Part shown: positions 61,084-64,000 of the stretch, piece by piece
How the letters are laid out: the number at the start of each line of letters is the position of its first letter
Numbering within the stretch: position 1 is the first letter of the stretch
DNA from: Diplolepis rosae
Lineage: Eukaryota; Arthropoda; Insecta; Hymenoptera; Diplolepididae
Length of the DNA stretch: 64,000 nucleotides
Assembly: GCA_030998225.1 (NCBI GenBank)
Contig: JAPYXD010000744.1
Coordinates: forward strand, 2,914,001 to 2,978,000
Reading direction: 5' to 3'
Notes under the pieces: model-generated
What the model saw: the letters and a program-made list of their open reading frames with translations, nothing else
Database searches by the model: none
What the model was told of the DNA's origin: nothing
Translations under genes and position numbers: made by a program

Positions 61084-61351
61084 GTCCGACATCTCCTTCT
61101 CCACAGGAAGATCTCCTTATATCGCCTAGTGGCTCAGCCTTGCGGCTGTAAATGATTTCAAATTAATTAGTTGAGTTTGAAATTTTTGTCACTGCCTACA
61201 TTATCGGAGGATCACTAGTCGCGTATCAGATAGGATACGTTGTCGACAGGTGTCCTCGTAGACAATTTCAAACTCTTATATCGCAAATAATGCAAATAAA
61301 TTCAATATTTAAAGAATTTGAAAATCTTTCTGTGGAAAAAATGACGCTTTC

Positions 61352-61422
61352 GACTGCGCTGAGATTCGAGCCCAGGTCTTTCGATTGCCGGTCGACTGCT
61401 CTAACCACTGAGCTACACAGGC
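61352..61422 (-). tRNA. tRNA-like sequence, array copy 2
   Basis: As copy 1 except one change in the T stem (CTCAG for CCCAG) that leaves a G-U pair. Boxes A and B and the T6 run are present. Confidence 0.75.
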
Positions 61423-61690
61423 GTCCGACATCTCCTTCTCCACAGGAAGATCTCCTTATATCGCCTAGTGGCTCAGCCTTGCGGCTGTAAATGATTTCAA
61501 ATTAATTAGTTGAGTTTGAAATTTTTGTCACTGCCTACATTATCGGAGGATCACTAGTCGCGTATCAGATAGGATACGTTGTCGACAGGTGTCCTCGTAG
61601 ACAATTTCAAACTCTTATATCGCAAATAATGCAAATAAATTCAATATTTAAAGAATTTGAAAATCTTTCTGTGGAAAAAATGACGCTTTC

Positions 61691-61761
61691 GACTGCGCTG
61701 AGATTCGAGCCCAGGTCTTTCGATTGCCGGTCGACTGCTCTAACCACTGAGCTACACAGGC
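61691..61761 (-). tRNA. tRNA-like sequence, array copy 3
   Basis: Same T-stem change as copy 2. The sequence upstream on the minus strand has CTCTCTCTCC on the plus strand where the other copies have CTCCTTCTCC. Confidence 0.75.
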
Positions 61762-62029
61762 GTCCGACATCTCTCTCTCCACAGGAAGATCTCCTTATAT
61801 CGCCTAGTGGCTCAGCCTTGCGGCTGTAAATGATTTCAAATTAATTAGTTGAGTTTGAAATTTTTGTCACTGCCTACATTATCGGAGGATCACTAGTCGC
61901 GTATCAGATAGGATACGTTGTCGACAGGTGTCCTCGTAGACAATTTCAAACTCTTATATCGCAAATAATGCAAATAAATTCAATATTTAAAGAATTTGAA
62001 AATCTTTCTGTGGAAAAAATGACGCTTTC

Positions 62030-62100
62030 GACTGCGCTGGGATTCGAGCCCAGGTCTTTCGATTGCCGGTCGACTGCTCTAACCACTGAGCTACACAGGC
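62030..62100 (-). tRNA. tRNA-like sequence, array copy 4
   Basis: Identical to copy 1 over the tRNA-like part. Confidence 0.75.
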
Positions 62101-62368
62101 GTCCGACATCTCCTTCTCCACAGGAAGATCTCCTTATATCGCCTAGTGGCTCAGCCTTGCGGCTGTAAATGATTTCAAATTAATTAGTTGAGTTTGAAAT
62201 TTTTGTCACTGCCTACATTATCGGAGGATCACTAGTCGCGTATCAGATAGGATACGTTGTCGACAGGTGTCCTCGTAGACAATTTCAAACTCTTATATCG
62301 CAAATAATGCAAATAAATTCAATATTTAAAGAATTTGAAAATCTTTCTGTGGAAAAAATGACGCTTTC

Positions 62369-62439
62369 GACTGCGCTGGGATTCGAGCCCAGGTCTTTCG
62401 ATTGCCGGTCGACTGCTCTAACCACTGAGCTACACAGGC
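62369..62439 (-). tRNA. tRNA-like sequence, array copy 5
   Basis: Identical to copy 1 over the tRNA-like part. Confidence 0.75.
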
Positions 62440-62707
62440 GTCCGACATCTCCTTCTCCACAGGAAGATCTCCTTATATCGCCTAGTGGCTCAGCCTTGCG
62501 GCTGTAAATGATTTCAAATTAATTAGTTGAGTTTGAAATTTTTGTCACTGCCTACATTATCGGAGGATCACTAGTCGCGTATCAGATAGGATACGTTGTC
62601 GACAGGTGTCCTCGTAGACAATTTCAAACTCTTATATCGCAAATAATGCAAATAAATTCAATATTTAAAGAATTTGAAAATCTTTCTGTGGAAAAAATGA
62701 CGCTTTC

Positions 62708-62778
62708 GACTGCGCTGGGATTCGAGCCCAGGTCTTTCGATTGCCGGTCGACTGCTCTAACCACTGAGCTACACAGGC
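62708..62778 (-). tRNA. tRNA-like sequence, array copy 6
   Basis: Identical to copy 1. The array breaks off 9 bp beyond it (after CCGACAT at 62,787), so its 5' flank on the minus strand is different DNA. Confidence 0.75.
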
Positions 62779-62799
62779 GTCCGACATACTCAGGCAGAA

Positions 62800-63445
62800 T
62801 AATAATTTGGAATTCGCAAATGTGAAATCCATATTTAGAAAATATAAAACACAGAAAATAAAAGAACCTTCTTTTAAATGTTTTTATGCAAGATACTTCT
62901 TAATAATAATGCAATTTTTTAATGTACATTTGAAAATTTAGTTTCACTAAACTTCATACGGCGTTATAATAAAAATCTATACTAAATGTAATTTAATAAT
63001 TATATTATATATATATATCAATAATCATAGTTATAATAATTTTGTAATTATATGAATTTTTAAAAATATTTTATTAATCATTTATGAAAAAAGTTGATTT
63101 ATTTTTACTTGAGTAAGGCTAAGAAATTGTATTGACGGCACTTACTCTCAAAAGCTCTGAATAACTCATGCAGTCACTATATAAGAAAGTTCCAAATTTT
63201 ATATCTCAGCATTGTAAGCGAGCGTGTGCGTGATTCGACGAAAGCGTATCGTACTATATATGAGTGTTGTTATTAGGTTTATATATGTAAGGTTATATGT
63301 TCAAGTGTATTTGCAATTTGAAATATGATTGGCTACGTCCGTAATGGTGTGAATGTATTTGTAAGTTGTTTATGTATATACCGGATGACTATTGGCAGGC
63401 TCGAGATAAGAATTTTTTTTTATTTGAGAGAAGCATATGCCAGTT
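62800..63445 (+). repeat. Module shared with element D
   Basis: Reverse complement of 48,585-49,175. Its core is CAGTCACTATATAAG, TTCCAAATTTTATATCTCAG, GAGCGTGTGCGTGATTCGAC and a more variable AT-rich half. It ends with a CTCGAGATAAGAATTTTTTT-like stretch (CTCGAACC...in D). The TATATAA box suggests an old promoter; no gene follows in either copy. Confidence 0.75.
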
Positions 63446-63680
63446 GAAATAATACGCCCGATGCTCATTTTACCCAACTACGGTTTGAAGCACCTCAAGC
63501 GTCGGTGATATACTTATACATTTCATGTTAGCCCACTGACGCATGTTGGTGCCCTGTCGTCGATAACGTTTTACTCAACTCCTTACTATTCCCTATGTAA
63601 CGCTTATTGTTATTCACTTTGGGTGAATTAGGTATATATCAAATTCATTTTACCCGACTAGGATTTAATAGATGTTCAAA
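63446..63680. other. Right subterminal region of element C
   Basis: TCATTTTACCCAACTA and TCATTTTACCCGACTA occur as diverged direct repeats about 190 bp apart, with TTTTACTCAACTCC between. No gene. Confidence 0.55.
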
Positions 63681-63747
63681 TGTCCTTATGTCCCAAGTTT
63701 AATCGACAGAGTTGAGTAAAATTACTTCAACTATTTTTCTCCGTGTG

Positions 63748-64000
63748 AAAATACCCATATCGATTTTTGAGCTCCAACCCTTAACACCGAAATGCACCCC
63801 TACATGTTGGAGCCCAAAAATCGATATGGACATATTTGAAGAGCCCAAAAATCATAGAGTCTTCGTAGACCATAAAATTTGCAAAAAGATGGATTTTAGT
63901 CAAAGTCGTCTCTACATGGCCATGTAGAGGTGCATTTCGGTGTTAAAGGTTGGAGCCCAAAAATCGATATGGGTATTTTCGAAGAGCCCAAAAAAAGCCC
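63748..64000. repeat. Inverted repeat outside element C, cut by the window end
   Basis: 63,748-63,806 (AATACCCATATCGATTTTTG, TTAACACCGAAATGCACC) is matched in inverted form by 63,921-63,984, and a third partial copy runs at 63,806-63,855. The phrase GATTTTTGGGCTCTT at 60,448, just left of element C, belongs to the same repeat, so C was inserted into it. It may be the body of the Tc1-like element starting at 60,322. Confidence 0.6.

Larger units (their letters stand above)
60958..62787. repeat. 339-bp tandem array, 5.4 units, each with a tRNA-like gene
   Basis: ATTCAATATTTAAAGAATTT starts units at 60,961, 61,300, 61,639, 61,978, 62,317 and 62,656, exactly 339 bp apart. Units differ at only a few positions, so the expansion is recent. 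Each unit has a minus-strand tRNA-like sequence with a T6 terminator, and a spacer bounded by GAGTTTGAAATTT and its inverse that contains the hairpin CGTATC...GATACG. The 66- and 68-codon plus-strand frames across the tRNA-like parts are by-products. Confidence 0.95.
60464..63745. mobile_element. Element C: CACGG-ended transposon carrying a tRNA-like array
   Basis: The long TIRs start CACGGAGAAAAATAGTT (60,464), and the right end at 63,745 is the inverse. Similarity continues for about 65 bp (AGTAATTTTACTCAACT, TTGGGACATAAGGACA). The flanks are TG on both sides (60,462-60,463 and 63,746-63,747), which shows that the 2-bp duplication is not part of the TIR. GTTGAGTAAA recurs as a subterminal motif (60,593, 60,748, 63,570 inverted, 63,708). 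No transposase is present. The interior holds six tRNA-like units in tandem and the module shared with element D. Confidence 0.8.

Noticed and set aside
61290..62507. Repeated 66-codon plus-strand frames in the 339-bp array
   Set aside because: They run antisense across the tRNA-like sequences, repeat only because the DNA repeats, and have no conserved domain.
61013..62778. Working alanine tRNA genes (anticodon GGC)
   Set aside because: U33 and U54 are replaced, the acceptor has a mismatch and lacks the alanine G3-U70 pair. Kept only as tRNA-like.

Overview
The window is non-coding-rich, AT-rich eukaryotic DNA. It looks like the edge of a satellite block next to transposon-dense heterochromatin, most likely from an insect. 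The reasons are a long simple satellite array, nested terminal-inverted-repeat (TIR) transposons with introns, RNA polymerase III type sequences, an LTR remnant and Tc1-like and Penelope-like traces. No bacterial operon features and no convincing host gene were found. Insect (perhaps hymenopteran) is a guess from style, not from a marker gene.

Positions 1 to about 30,410 are one tandem array of a 61-bp monomer (about 500 copies), already under way at base 1. It keeps phase almost perfectly, with one 1-bp insertion and one 24-bp partial monomer, and decays over the last 130 bp. Rare variant monomers recur at exact multiples of 61 bp, which points to block duplication.

From 30.5 to 64 kb the DNA is a mosaic of nested elements. 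Several begin with CACTG, CACGG or CACAG and are flanked by a 2-bp duplication (TA, or TG in one case), as in the CACTA/Mirage/Chapaev (CMC) group. Element A (33,077-41,031) sits inside element B (32,688-41,331). A carries two minus-strand genes: a C2H2 zinc-finger transposase broken by one in-frame TGA, and a second gene with a CIDE-N-like domain, for which I give a three-exon model; it carries two homopolymer frameshifts and an early TGA. Element D (46,905-52,240) holds a nested element E, a shared promoter-like module, a 127-bp tandem array and a six-copy hairpin repeat. Element C (60,464-63,745) holds six tRNA-like polymerase III units in a 339-bp tandem array and an inverted copy of the module found in D.

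Two large palindromes (39,752-40,312 and 56,268-58,162) carry hammerhead-ribozyme-like sequences in both arms, and a fifth such sequence lies at 41,383-41,425. A 1,583-bp solo LTR lies at 43,933-45,515. Other parts are diverged interspersed repeats or AT-rich DNA in which I recognise nothing.

The genes here serve the transposons. The transposase and its companion would mobilise A and possibly the related gene-less elements (B, C, D, E, F). The structured RNAs (hammerhead-like, tRNA-like, hairpin array) are the least ordinary content.
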